In this document: one piece after another, positions 1-7,514 of the stretch
Numbering within the stretch: position 1 is the stretch's first letter
Layout: the number at the start of each line of letters is the position of its first letter
Assembly: GCA_937901255.1 (NCBI GenBank)
Contig: CALCHN010000031.1
Span: 1 to 21,932, forward strand
Length of the DNA: 21,932 nucleotides
Origin: an uncultured Flavobacteriales bacterium
GTDB lineage: Bacteria; Bacteroidota; Bacteroidia; Flavobacteriales_E; Vicingaceae
Direction of reading: 5' to 3'
Position numbers and translations under genes: made by a program
The notes under the pieces: model-generated
Databases searched by the model: none
What the model was told of the DNA's origin: nothing
The model's input: the letters and a program-made list of their open reading frames with translations, nothing else

Positions 1-190
1 TTACAACTCCATTTTCATCAGTAATACTCCATTTAAAATTACCATTGGCATCGGTAAACTTAACATGAGCCAAGTAAATAGGGGAGTTGTCGGCTTTGTC
101 TTTTACAATAATTTTAGCAGACTGAGCCGTAGCCCACACCGAAGAAAGGCAAAAACTTCCCAACAACACTATTTTGAGCACTAAGTTCAT
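1..190 (-). CDS. Start of an exported protein with a carboxypeptidase-regulatory-like domain, probably a TonB-dependent receptor (partial)
   Basis: Only the first 63 codons are in the window. They begin MNLVLKIVLLGSFCLSSVWA, a clear signal peptide ending near ATAQS. The following stretch (AKIIVKDKADNSPIYLAHVKF, then TDANGNFKWSITDENG) resembles the carboxypeptidase D regulatory-like beta-sandwich found at the N-terminus of Bacteroidota TonB-dependent receptors (family knowledge). The start codon overlaps the stop of the upstream HmuY-like gene by one base (TAATG), which implies translational coupling and one operon. By analogy with HmuY-HmuR this would be the outer-membrane heme receptor, but that is inference. 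A different surface protein with this domain is possible because the beta-barrel is not visible. Confidence 0.6.
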   Translation of the reverse strand, partial: MNLVLKIVLLGSFCLSSVWATAQSAKIIVKDKADNSPIYLAHVKFTDANGNFKWSITDENGVV

Positions 191-1440
191 TACTTAATGA
201 TTAATTTCTTAGTAATTTGTTGTTTATCAGTTAGCAGTTGAAGCAAGTACATCCCGGAAGGTAAATCACCAACATAAAGCTCGCTAAGTGTGGTTTTTAA
301 TAAACTTGTTTTTAAAGTTTTTCCTGTAATATCCAATATGTTTGCTTGTAAATGATTTACATTATTTGAAATACGAATGTTAATGTTTTCGCTTGCAGGA
401 TTGGGGTAAAACTCAAAGTCTATAAAACTCAACTGTTCATCTATAGAAGAAGTGATAATTTCTTCTATATCAAAATAGGTATCGCCATTAGCCATTCCAC
501 CAAAACCCGTAAAAACAATTCTAAACAATTTGGTACTGTCTAAATTATGTACAAAATAAGCAATGGTATCATATACTTCCCAACCATTTGCAGAACTGTA
601 GTTTTTCCATTCTCTACCAATATTGTTAATGTTTTTTGTAAAGGTAGTTTGAGGAGAAGTAGCTGCATTAGCAGTAGCAAAATCGGTGTAATGCCCCTTG
701 GCACTCCAAACATTTACATTGCTAAAAATACTCGATACAGGAACATACATACCCGGAGGAAAAACATAATCGGTATGTTTTACAAAAGTGAGTTCCCAAG
801 TGGTGTTATCAGGTTCTCTGTCTATCAATTGATTGTTTATCATAGAGAAATAAACAAAATTTCTGTTGGGATAATTATTTTTATTAAACGTAATGGTTTG
901 TTCGTTAGAGCCATCTATATTGGCATATTTAAACTCCCAAACTCCCGATTTTAAACTAACTATCCATAGTTTTTTAAAGGAATTATTAGCTAGTTTAACA
1001 AGATAAAGCGAATCGCCAAAGGTCCAAAAATTGTTCTGAGGATTTAATATGCCCCAACCCATATCGAACATTCCATTAGCACCTCGGTAAACATTAAAAG
1101 CACCGTTTGTCCAAGAGGTATCTGTATTTAACAATCTTTCCCAAGTGTTGTAATTGGTGGTGTCAAAAGTATTCCACTCGGAGGTATCTCCCGGATAAGC
1201 CCAAAGTGTAGTATTTGCTTCGTTGAGCAAAATGGCACTTCCGGCAGCCCCATTGCCACTTACGGCAAAAGCAATTTCCCAGTTGGTGGCACTTTCAGAT
1301 TTAATGATACCATTTTCTAGGCTGTAAAAAACTTGTTGTTGATATTGAGCTTGCATCGAAACCGTTTCTGAAACAGGTTGAGCAAAAATAGTATTCAATA
1401 AAATGAATATTGGTAGGAATATTTTAGTTAGGATTTGCAT
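190..1440 (-). CDS. HmuY-like double-module secreted protein with T9SS type A sorting domain
   Basis: The 416-residue protein has a signal peptide (residues 1-20, ending IFAQ) and a C-terminal T9SS sorting domain of about 75 residues with FYPNP, GKTLK, LPSGMYLLQL and a basic KKLIIK end. Between them two similar modules can be read. Each has a YFS/FYS strand followed by a W-E-I/L-x-F motif (NWEIAF near residue 54; TWELTF near residue 217) and later a Y-L/F-V...I-V strand (YLVKLANN; YFVHNLDS). This is the pattern of HmuY-family heme-binding proteins, so it looks like a tandem HmuY. HmuY proteins capture heme at the cell surface for a TonB-dependent receptor, and the next gene looks like such a receptor. 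It is preceded by a 91-nt leader resembling the one before the gene at 13747. The family call is by pattern only, and heme ligands were not identified. Confidence 0.6.
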   Translation of the reverse strand: MQILTKIFLPIFILLNTIFAQPVSETVSMQAQYQQQVFYSLENGIIKSESATNWEIAFAVSGNGAAGSAILLNEANTTLWAYPGDTSEWNTFDTTNYNTWERLLNTDTSWTNGAFNVYRGANGMFDMGWGILNPQNNFWTFGDSLYLVKLANNSFKKLWIVSLKSGVWEFKYANIDGSNEQTITFNKNNYPNRNFVYFSMINNQLIDREPDNTTWELTFVKHTDYVFPPGMYVPVSSIFSNVNVWSAKGHYTDFATANAATSPQTTFTKNINNIGREWKNYSSANGWEVYDTIAYFVHNLDSTKLFRIVFTGFGGMANGDTYFDIEEIITSSIDEQLSFIDFEFYPNPASENINIRISNNVNHLQANILDITGKTLKTSLLKTTLSELYVGDLPSGMYLLQLLTDKQQITKKLIIK

Positions 1441-1468
1441 ATGTAGATAATTTATTGTTTTTTAGTTG

Positions 1469-1531
1469 TCATATGGAATACGCCAGTTTATCTTCATAAC
1501 ATTTTAAGTGTTCGTTACGTGGCTATTTCAT
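1469..1531 (-). promoter_or_regulatory. Leader element copy A (upstream of the HmuY-like gene)
   Basis: Reading the minus strand, ATGAAATAGCCA starts exactly 91 nt before the start codon of the HmuY-like gene. TTCCATATGA lies further on, followed by TAAAAA, CAATAA and ACATATG. The same landmarks occur in the same order at the same 91-nt total distance upstream of the gene at 13747 (copy B). The first part resembles copy C at 17127 more weakly. Function is unknown: it could be a promoter, operator or RNA leader. Confidence 0.4.
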
Positions 1532-1570
1532 GATGTTAAAATTTAAAAAGTTTGTGTTAGGTTTATTAAT

Positions 1571-1599
1571 AAAGAGAGGAGGAGCGACCTCCTCTCTTT
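1571..1599 (-). terminator. Rho-independent terminator after nirS
   Basis: A perfect 12-bp inverted repeat (AAAGAGAGGAGG / CCTCCTCTCTTT) with a 5-nt loop lies 23 bases past the nirS stop codon. It is flanked by T-rich sequence on either strand (five T at 1597-1601 on the plus strand), so it could work in both directions. On the minus strand it ends nirS transcription before the HmuY-like gene, which therefore needs its own promoter. Confidence 0.8.
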
Positions 1600-1621
1600 T
1601 TACTCACAACCAATAACCTAA

Positions 1622-3277
1622 CTAATATATGTCATGAGTAGTGTTGTAAACATTAAACTTACCTGTTGGATTTTCTACCCAATCGCCTTTAATAATTTGT
1701 TTTAATTCAAGGGTTTTGTCATCGTAAATTAAGATGCCGCTCACTTTTCCCATGAAAACAGATACCCAAACCTCATTACCGGCTTTGTTGTATTCCATGT
1801 GTACCATTCTACCATCAATACCTTCGGGCATGGTAATGGTTTTTTTGTGTTCCAAAGTTTGAGTATCAAAGACATCAACTACAGCATGTAAAGCAGGGTC
1901 GGGGTTCAAGGTTCTGTCCACCCATAAGTGTTTAGATTTTGGATGAGATTTTACAAACAATGCACCACCGCCATTTCCGGGAGCTTTCACTTCTTTTACT
2001 ACTGTCCATTGTCCTTTGCCAGGATTAGTTTTTATGAATGATAATTTATTTTCACCAAGGTGAGAAGTTACCCAAAGTTCGCCTAAATCGTTTTTGATAT
2101 TAGCACCTCTACCTGGGTGAGGTTTAATACCTGTTTCAATAATGGCTTCTAATTTTTTGTTTGGAACATCAATTACCACCATTTTGTTACTAGCATTTGC
2201 CGCTACTAAAAAGTATTTTTTAGAAGCATCCCAACCACCATCGTGTAAGAAACGAGCAGTAGGAATTTCAGTTATACCGGGATTTAGTGGGTCGGTATAA
2301 TCAACAATACTTACAATACCTCTTTCTTTAATGTTACAAATCCAAACAGGATCGGTATGAGAGGCAACAATTGCTGCTACACGAGCTTCCTCAATAAATT
2401 CTTTTTCTCCATCACAAGCATTTCCTGCGGTAGGAGTAACACTTAGTGGTTCTAGTGTTTGAGCATCCATAATGGCAATATGAGCAGGGCTGTAACCACC
2501 AAATACTAAGTATTTATCTTCGTAACCTTTAAATTTAGAAACCTCTACCGAACGAGAGTCAAAAGCACCTCTTACTTCTGCCACAATATTTGGTATTTCA
2601 GGATAAGTATCTATCATGGTTATTCTACCATCTCTACCTACTGAGTAAATATATCTTCCAGATGCTGAGTTTCTAAGGATGTGTACTGCGAAACCTGTAG
2701 GAAGTACTACAATTTTTTCTTTTGTATCACCATCTATAATGGCTACTTTACCGGCATCTCGCATAATTACACCAAAATAGTTGTCGATGTTGCGTTTGTG
2801 CATTGGTTTTGTTGGTCTTTCTTCTACCGGAACAATTACTTTCCATGTTTCCTTCATTTCTTTTAATCCGAAAGGAGGAATAGCGGGTGGATCCACTTGA
2901 AGGAATTTAACCATCAAATCAATTTCACTGTCTTTTAAAATACCTTTCCATTCGGGCATACCACCTGGCGTTCCGTTTTCTATAAAGGCTCTTAATCCGG
3001 CATCACCTAATAATTTAGTTCCTGGAGCCGGATCACCTTCGGGTGCTTCCGGTAGTAAGTGAGGCCCTGTAGCTCCTAATCTTGAAGAACCATGACAACC
3101 TGCACATTTGTCAAAGTAAAGCTCTGAAGCCATTTGCATTTCGGTATCGCTAAGTTTAATACCTTCAATTTTTGTTTCTCCTGTATCGGCAGCTTCTTTT
3201 GTTTGTTCTCCGCCTCCACAGCTGTACATTATCACTGAACCTGCAATTGATAAGTACAATAAATGTCTCTTTTTCAT
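1622..3277 (-). CDS. nirS: Cytochrome cd1 nitrite reductase, predicted lipoprotein
   Basis: This enzyme reduces nitrite to nitric oxide in the periplasm using heme c and heme d1. From the chosen start (551 residues) there is a lipoprotein signal with lipobox VIMYSC at Cys20, then a cytochrome c domain with CAGCH at 58-62 and a Met ligand in GGMPEW (Met107). The d1 beta-propeller follows: AVHILRNSASGRY (His199, d1 axial ligand), FLHDGGWD (His345) and KPHPGRGAN (His387). The two active-site histidines are 42 residues apart, as in Pseudomonas NirS (327 and 369), and the C-terminus PTGKFNVYNTTHDIY is the NirS signature. An in-frame ATG 45 bases upstream would hide the lipobox, so 3277 is preferred. 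Classical NirS is soluble, so membrane anchoring is notable. No nirF, nirJ, nirE or nirDLGH genes for heme d1 are in the window. Confidence 0.95.
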   Translation of the reverse strand: MKKRHLLYLSIAGSVIMYSCGGGEQTKEAADTGETKIEGIKLSDTEMQMASELYFDKCAGCHGSSRLGATGPHLLPEAPEGDPAPGTKLLGDAGLRAFIENGTPGGMPEWKGILKDSEIDLMVKFLQVDPPAIPPFGLKEMKETWKVIVPVEERPTKPMHKRNIDNYFGVIMRDAGKVAIIDGDTKEKIVVLPTGFAVHILRNSASGRYIYSVGRDGRITMIDTYPEIPNIVAEVRGAFDSRSVEVSKFKGYEDKYLVFGGYSPAHIAIMDAQTLEPLSVTPTAGNACDGEKEFIEEARVAAIVASHTDPVWICNIKERGIVSIVDYTDPLNPGITEIPTARFLHDGGWDASKKYFLVAANASNKMVVIDVPNKKLEAIIETGIKPHPGRGANIKNDLGELWVTSHLGENKLSFIKTNPGKGQWTVVKEVKAPGNGGGALFVKSHPKSKHLWVDRTLNPDPALHAVVDVFDTQTLEHKKTITMPEGIDGRMVHMEYNKAGNEVWVSVFMGKVSGILIYDDKTLELKQIIKGDWVENPTGKFNVYNTTHDIY

Positions 3278-3338
3278 AACGTTTGATTTTAATTTGTTTC
3301 GATTATTGATTGTTAAAAACATGCTTTTAAATTTAATA

Positions 3339-3358
3339 TAAAGATATTTAGGTCTTTT
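3339..3358. promoter_or_regulatory. 20-bp palindrome, candidate NsrR-like operator (nirS)
   Basis: TAAAGATATTTAGGTCTTTT is the reverse complement of the site upstream of ric except at one end base. It lies 62-81 bases before the nirS start. Half-sites AAAGA/TCTTT flank an 8-bp core. The Rrf2 regulator encoded at 11569-12015 is the likely binder (inference). Confidence 0.65.
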
Positions 3359-3412
3359 TTTATATTAAATGATGCAACTCACTATGAAAACTAAGGTTTG
3401 GAAGTTTTTTTA

Positions 3413-3426
3413 ATGATATATGTCAT
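3413..3426. promoter_or_regulatory. Fnr/Crp-type box upstream of nirS
   Basis: ATGAT-ATAT-GTCAT has the 5-4-5 spacing of Fnr-family boxes, with an A in place of the first T of the classical TTGAT half. It lies 136-149 bases before the nirS start and 55 bases upstream of the palindrome at 3339-3358. A similar ATGAT-N4-ATCAT box lies upstream of norC. Confidence 0.5.
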
Positions 3427-3444
3427 GTTTTAAAATAACAGAAA

Positions 3445-3462
3445 GTCATTATATTTAATGAC
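3445..3462. promoter_or_regulatory. Perfect inverted repeat in the nirS upstream region
   Basis: GTCATTA-tatt-TAATGAC is a 7-bp perfect inverted repeat with a 4-nt spacer, 18 bases beyond the Fnr-type box. Its halves share GTCAT with that box. It may be an extra activator site. No hairpin role is obvious. A shorter dyad ACTGT-TT-ACAGT (3485-3496) lies further out, and TGTTTACA occurs twice (3473-3480 and 3487-3494). Confidence 0.35.
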
Positions 3463-3569
3463 CAAATTATCTTGTTTACAATTAACTGTTTACAGTGTTA
3501 CCTTGTAAAAAGACGAGTTTAGTATTTTTAATATTAAAAACTATAATAATAAAGTTTCTGAAAATGGTT

Positions 3570-4682
3570 TTAGTATTTTGAATTTAGCTTAATAATAACA
3601 TCTTCTTTATCCGTTATTTTTCTTTTAGAATATCGATATTCTTTTAAAATTTCAGGATAGGGTTTAGTGATTTCATACAAACATCTATCAGTAACAAAAT
3701 TTATAGTGCCTTTTTCTGTGTCTAAAATAGCACCTTTTATTGATGTATTTGTTGATACACCACCGTCAAAACTTCCGAAAATAAATCCTCCCACCAATCC
3801 GCCTGTAATTCCCACAAATAGGTAAATTGTAGGGTCAGAATTTGTGGTAATTGGAACTCTACCATAAAAGTAAATGTACTTACCAAAATATTTTGATTTT
3901 AAGTATTGGTTATTAGTTGTTTGAATGTAAATGTTCTCACCATCAGAAATGAATTGTATTAATTTTGTATTTATTTTATTCTCGAAATCAATACTATAAG
4001 TTTCTAATTTTTTAGTTTGCTTAGCTTCAACAATCTTAAAATCTATTTTATTTAAAGGAGATTTTCTTATCATTTGAGTGTAGCTAAAATAAACTCCTTT
4101 AGGAGGAATATTTTTATAATCGAATACCATTTCTTTTTCAAAATCTTCAATTAATATACCTAGTTTATTTTTCCAGTCGGTATTATTAAACTTTATCAAA
4201 CAATCTTGAAGAGCTCTTAAAACTCTGTTGTTATGTGTAGTTTCTACATGAAAACTACTCTCATAAACACTATGATTAATTGTCCCCAAAGAATACAAAA
4301 GCGTGTCTATTTGTTTTAGAAACTCAATTTCTATATCACAATATCCGTATTGGTTCATTGTACCTATATTTTCTGATACTTTTAGATTATGAATTACTAA
4401 TAATAAAGGGTTCGTATTATTTTCAGGTATAAGTTTGTTGATAGTTTCTGTTAAATGCACTTCGAAATTATCTGAAAGATGTATTTGAGTGTTGTTATTA
4501 CCAAGTCCTCTAGAAACAACACCAATATTATCTTTAAATTCTCTTTTGTCAATTACTTTAAGACATGAGAACCCAATTTCGTTTAAAATAGTATCTGGTA
4601 ATAAGGTAAGTGTAATATCTTTAGCTTGAGAAAATTTAGTAAAATAGGTAAAAAAAAGTAGTATTAAAAATTTTAGTTTCAT
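3570..4682 (-). CDS. Hypothetical exported protein between norF and nirS
   Basis: I do not recognise this 370-residue protein. It starts with a signal peptide (residues 1-20, hydrophobic FLILLFFTYFT, cleavage near SQA). The first half (about 25-185) contains VIDKREFKDNIGVVSRGLGN, which weakly recalls YajG-type envelope lipoproteins, but there is no lipobox. Near residue 290 is a glycine-rich hydrophobic stretch (YLFVGITGGLVGGFIFG) that could be a membrane segment or a glycine-zipper-like helix. It is followed by a basic C-terminal tail. A perfect -7 box lies upstream, so it is probably transcribed on its own. Its place inside the denitrification cluster suggests but does not prove a link. It may be a later insertion between nor and nir. 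Confidence 0.7.
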   Translation of the reverse strand: MKLKFLILLFFTYFTKFSQAKDITLTLLPDTILNEIGFSCLKVIDKREFKDNIGVVSRGLGNNNTQIHLSDNFEVHLTETINKLIPENNTNPLLLVIHNLKVSENIGTMNQYGYCDIEIEFLKQIDTLLYSLGTINHSVYESSFHVETTHNNRVLRALQDCLIKFNNTDWKNKLGILIEDFEKEMVFDYKNIPPKGVYFSYTQMIRKSPLNKIDFKIVEAKQTKKLETYSIDFENKINTKLIQFISDGENIYIQTTNNQYLKSKYFGKYIYFYGRVPITTNSDPTIYLFVGITGGLVGGFIFGSFDGGVSTNTSIKGAILDTEKGTINFVTDRCLYEITKPYPEILKEYRYSKRKITDKEDVIIKLNSKY

Positions 4683-4690
4683 TATTTATA

Positions 4691-4712
4691 ACTTTTGTTG
4701 GAAGCAAAAGTA
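4691..4712 (-). promoter_or_regulatory. -7 box and inverted repeat before the hypothetical gene
   Basis: On the minus strand TACTTTTG (4705-4712) matches the Bacteroidota -7 consensus TAnnTTTG exactly, about 23 bases before the start codon at 4682. It overlaps a perfect inverted repeat ACTTTTG-7 nt-CAAAAGT (4691-4711). No good -33 TTG was seen. Confidence 0.4.
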
Positions 4713-4750
4713 GTTAAAACATATTGTTATTTAAAAATGAAAGATAACCC

Positions 4751-4996
4751 TTAACTCAAAACAAACACTCCTATTAAAAATGCCACAACAAATAGACAGA
4801 TCAATATTTTCCAAAAGAGGTTAGCTTTTTTGGTTTCCATAAACTGAAAGCTAACTGCCAAAAATTTTATGGCTGTTAGGCTTGCTATAATAGAAAAAGA
4901 GGAGCTTGCTTTGTTTTCTGCTAATAGGAAAATAGCAATAATAAGAGCAAGTAAAATGGTTAGTATTAGGGTGTTTATTTTTATTTCTTTTAGCAT
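4751..4996 (-). CDS. norF: NorF-like small membrane protein (cytochrome c oxidase subunit IV family)
   Basis: The 81-residue protein begins MLKEIKINTLILTILLALII and has three hydrophobic helices. ETKKANLFWKI precedes the last one, typical of the bacterial cytochrome c oxidase subunit IV / NorF family. Its role is accessory to NO reductase assembly or activity, and the mechanism is unclear in the family. An open frame extends to 5065, but that would overlap norE by 58 bases and add a non-membrane N-terminus. The ATG at 4996 lies 11 bases after the norE stop, so it is preferred. It is the last gene of norQ-D-E-F. Confidence 0.75.
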   Translation of the reverse strand: MLKEIKINTLILTILLALIIAIFLLAENKASSSFSIIASLTAIKFLAVSFQFMETKKANLFWKILICLFVVAFLIGVFVLS

Positions 4997-5007
4997 AGTT
5001 GTTAGGT

Positions 5008-5580
5008 TTAAATAAGATAAAATATAGGGAAAATTAATATCCAGATTAAATCGCATAAGTGCCAATAAGTGGCAGATGATTCTACATCAAAATAATTTTC
5101 TGAGTGGTAGGTATTTTTATTAATTCCAACATACATATAGGTAAGCAGTCCTATTCCAAAAAGTACATGAATAAAATGAAATCCTGTCATCATCCAATAA
5201 AAAGTAAAAAAAGTATTATCGCTAAAACCAATACCTTGCTCCATTTTGGCGTAATACTCTACCGATTTAATTATTAGAAAAGTTACTCCCAACAGTAAGC
5301 TGATTAAAATAGAACGAGCAGCTTTTTTATTCTCTCCGTTTTTAATAAAATGGATGCTGTTCGCAATGAAATATCCACTAATAATCAAAACTATTGTATT
5401 TATAGTTCCGATTAATGGGTTGAGTTGTTGCTGAGCTTCTTGAAATAAAGTAAGTTCTTCTGTTCGGTAGTTTAGAAAAACCATAATTCCACCTAAAAAG
5501 GTAAAAATTTCTAAGATAATTAAAAACCAGATGAGTATGCCTCCGGGTGGGTAGTAAATAGATTTATGTTGTTGATTCAT
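5008..5580 (-). CDS. norE: NorE-like cytochrome c oxidase subunit III family protein
   Basis: This 190-residue membrane protein has about five transmembrane helices. Subunit III family signatures are visible: GFHFIHVLFGIGLLTYMY in the fourth helix region and YWHLCDLIWILIFPIFYL at the C-terminus. In nor clusters NorE helps full NO reductase activity without being part of the catalytic NorBC core. It starts 13 bases after the norD stop and norF begins 11 bases after it, so the three are one transcript. A true oxidase subunit III is unlikely because no subunit I or II genes are nearby. Confidence 0.85.
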   Translation of the reverse strand: MNQQHKSIYYPPGGILIWFLIILEIFTFLGGIMVFLNYRTEELTLFQEAQQQLNPLIGTINTIVLIISGYFIANSIHFIKNGENKKAARSILISLLLGVTFLIIKSVEYYAKMEQGIGFSDNTFFTFYWMMTGFHFIHVLFGIGLLTYMYVGINKNTYHSENYFDVESSATYWHLCDLIWILIFPIFYLI

Positions 5581-5593
5581 TTTAATAATTTTG

Positions 5594-7360
5594 TTAGGTT
5601 AGCATTAATTGTTTGTAAAATTTAGCAAAAGCATAAGGCAGCTCGGTCGGATTGGGTAGTATGGCGTAGTTTTTATGTCCGAACATTTGAGGTAAATAGT
5701 ATTTTGCTTGAGCTTCAATGGCTAATGAAAATGTTTTTATGTGTTTGTTTTTGAGTTCTTGCAAGGCTTTTTTTACATCTTGAATACCGTATTGACCCTC
5801 GTAAGTATCGTAATCATTAGGTTTGCCATCAGAAAGTAAGATGATCCACTTTTTTTGAGTAGGTTCTTTTTCTATTAAACTTCCGGCATGACGAAGAGCT
5901 GTACCAATTCTGGTAAAATCTTCGGCTTCTATAGCACCAATTTTATTTCGGGCTTTCAACCAGTTTTCATCAAAAGTTTTTATGCTTTTATAAGAGCAAT
6001 TATTTCTTGTTCTGGATGAAAAAGTATCTATCTGAAAATTAACATTAAACTCGTTGAGGGCTTCACCAAAAAGTAATACAGCGGTTTTTTCTACATCCAA
6101 TACTTTGTGGTTGTTAGCATAGCCATCTGCCGAAAGGCTAGTATCCATTAATAATAAAACAGAAAGGTCTTTTTTTCTTTTTCGAGAAGTGTTGTAAATT
6201 TTTTCCGATGGAGTTTTGTTGCTAAAAATTTCGGTTAATGCATCAGTTGTAGCATCAATATTAATTTCTTCGCCAAAATTTACTCGGGTAACTTTTTCAT
6301 ATTCCTGATGAATGTTTGAAAAAATTTTGAGTAAGTGTTGCTTGGTTTTTTTGTTTTCACTGATTATTTTATGAGCAAAATCCGTATTGCTATTTACAAC
6401 TGTTTTAGGAAATACCCTACAAAAGTCTGTTTTGTAAACCCTGTTTTTGTAATCCCATTCATCATAATGCAAAAAATGATTATCGATAATATTTGTTTCG
6501 GCTAAAATGGAGTTGGTGCTATTTACAAATTCTGCCTGATAAACAGAATGATTGGCTTCATCCGTTCTTACAGTATGTTTTAAATTGAGTTCTCTTAAAG
6601 CTTCTTCATCGTCACTCAACGTATCTTCACCATCCATTTCTTTAAACGTACCGTTAAACTCCGATAAAGTATCTACTTTTTCAAATTGATTATGAGCCAC
6701 ACTATCTTCCGCTTGTTTTTGATCTACAGCAACTGTTTCTACTTCATCACTCGGATTAGCAGCTAATTCGGTAGTGATTTCGTTTTCTTCCAACAGACTT
6801 TTTAAATCATTTAAAGCTTCCGTTTTAGCATTAAAAGCTTTTTGATTGATACGCATCCATTTACCATAAAGCCAACTGTAATCTGGAGCTAATTCTTTAC
6901 TAGCATAATAGTTTTCAAGGTTTGACTTCTGACTTTCGTAAATGGCTTTGGTGGCAGGATATTCATTGAATAAAGCTGCTAAAATATATGATGCATTTTC
7001 TAACGCTTTTTCTTTTGCTTCTATGGCTGTAAATTCATCATCATCTTTCCAGTTTAATTTTAACTGCTGTTGAACAGATAAATATAGTGTTCTGAAAAGG
7101 TAGAAATTAATATTATCTTCGGTAGTGAGGTTAAAGGATACTTTTTCGGGTAAATAAAAATTTAAGCCCGACCAGCCACCTTCACGTTCGGAAGTAATAA
7201 TATCGTTTTGCAAGCCAGATAAAGCTCTTGCCAGAAGTGTTAGTCTGGGTTTTAGAGGTTCTAAAATTACCGTTCTAGCTTGTTCATTTTCATCAACTTT
7301 GTCGGTAAATTTTTTATAGAATTTATAAAACCGTTTGAATAATATTTGATCGATTTCCAT
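5594..7360 (-). CDS. norD: NorD, von Willebrand factor A domain protein for NO reductase activation
   Basis: The 588-residue cytoplasmic protein has a long helical N-terminal part, an acidic middle, and a C-terminal von Willebrand A domain from about residue 400. The metal-binding MIDAS motif is seen as LLLMDTSLS (Asp406, Ser408, Ser410), with the downstream Thr in FTRIGTAL and Asp in LLSDGKPND. NorD works with the AAA+ ATPase NorQ, which in related systems remodels the reductase to insert the non-heme iron FeB (family knowledge). The gene follows norQ after a repeat-filled 154-bp gap and ends 13 bases before norE. Length is near that of other NorD proteins. Confidence 0.9.
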   Translation of the reverse strand: MEIDQILFKRFYKFYKKFTDKVDENEQARTVILEPLKPRLTLLARALSGLQNDIITSEREGGWSGLNFYLPEKVSFNLTTEDNINFYLFRTLYLSVQQQLKLNWKDDDEFTAIEAKEKALENASYILAALFNEYPATKAIYESQKSNLENYYASKELAPDYSWLYGKWMRINQKAFNAKTEALNDLKSLLEENEITTELAANPSDEVETVAVDQKQAEDSVAHNQFEKVDTLSEFNGTFKEMDGEDTLSDDEEALRELNLKHTVRTDEANHSVYQAEFVNSTNSILAETNIIDNHFLHYDEWDYKNRVYKTDFCRVFPKTVVNSNTDFAHKIISENKKTKQHLLKIFSNIHQEYEKVTRVNFGEEINIDATTDALTEIFSNKTPSEKIYNTSRKRKKDLSVLLLMDTSLSADGYANNHKVLDVEKTAVLLFGEALNEFNVNFQIDTFSSRTRNNCSYKSIKTFDENWLKARNKIGAIEAEDFTRIGTALRHAGSLIEKEPTQKKWIILLSDGKPNDYDTYEGQYGIQDVKKALQELKNKHIKTFSLAIEAQAKYYLPQMFGHKNYAILPNPTELPYAFAKFYKQLMLT

Positions 7361-7364
7361 GCTT

Positions 7365-7512
7365 GTTAGGTTTTAGGCATTAGGCATTAGGCATTAGGTG
7401 TTAGGTATTAGGCATTAGGTATTAGGCATTAGGTATTAGGCATTAGGATTTAGTTATTAGAGGAATATTCAGTCTTCAGTCTTCAATTTTTAATCTCTAA
7501 TCTCTAATCTCC
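7365..7512. repeat. Heptamer tandem-repeat array between norQ and norD
   Basis: Ten consecutive 7-bp units TTAGG(C/T)(A/G) run from 7373 to 7442, followed by decayed units TTAGGAT (7443), TTAGTTA (7450) and TTAGAG. After a short gap come two AGTCTTC units (7471-7484) and three TAATCTC units (7491-7511). Three different repeat families in the same intergenic gap all have a 7-bp period. On the transcribed strand they read TGCCTAA/TACCTAA, GAAGACT and GAGATTA. The period rules out CRISPR. The array lies in the norQ-norD mRNA and may vary in copy number. Confidence 0.9.
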
Positions 7513-7514
7513 AA

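Noticed and set aside
547..954. Open frame of 135 codons on the plus strand
   Set aside because: It lies opposite the HmuY-like gene, has no recognisable domain and reads as low-quality shadow translation. The minus-strand gene has a signal peptide and a T9SS domain.
1622..3277. NirN or NirF rather than NirS
   Set aside because: The cytochrome c domain, the two active-site histidines 42 residues apart and the PTGKFNVYNT ending together match NirS. NirF lacks the cytochrome c domain.
3278..3322. Upstream start codon for nirS at 3322
   Set aside because: It would add 15 residues before an otherwise standard lipoprotein signal peptide.
3525..3540. Palindrome TTTTTAATATTAAAAA as terminator of the hypothetical gene
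   Set aside because: It is made only of A and T, so the stem would be weak, and such runs are expected in this AT-rich gap.
4751..5065. Longer 104-residue version of NorF
   Set aside because: It would overlap norE by 58 bases and add a non-family N-terminus. The ATG at 4996 gives a normal-sized protein directly after the norE stop.
7373..7442. CRISPR array or telomere-like repeat (TTAGGC resembles nematode telomeres)
   Set aside because: The unit is 7 bp with no spacers and no cas genes. It is internal to a bacterial operon, so neither reading fits.
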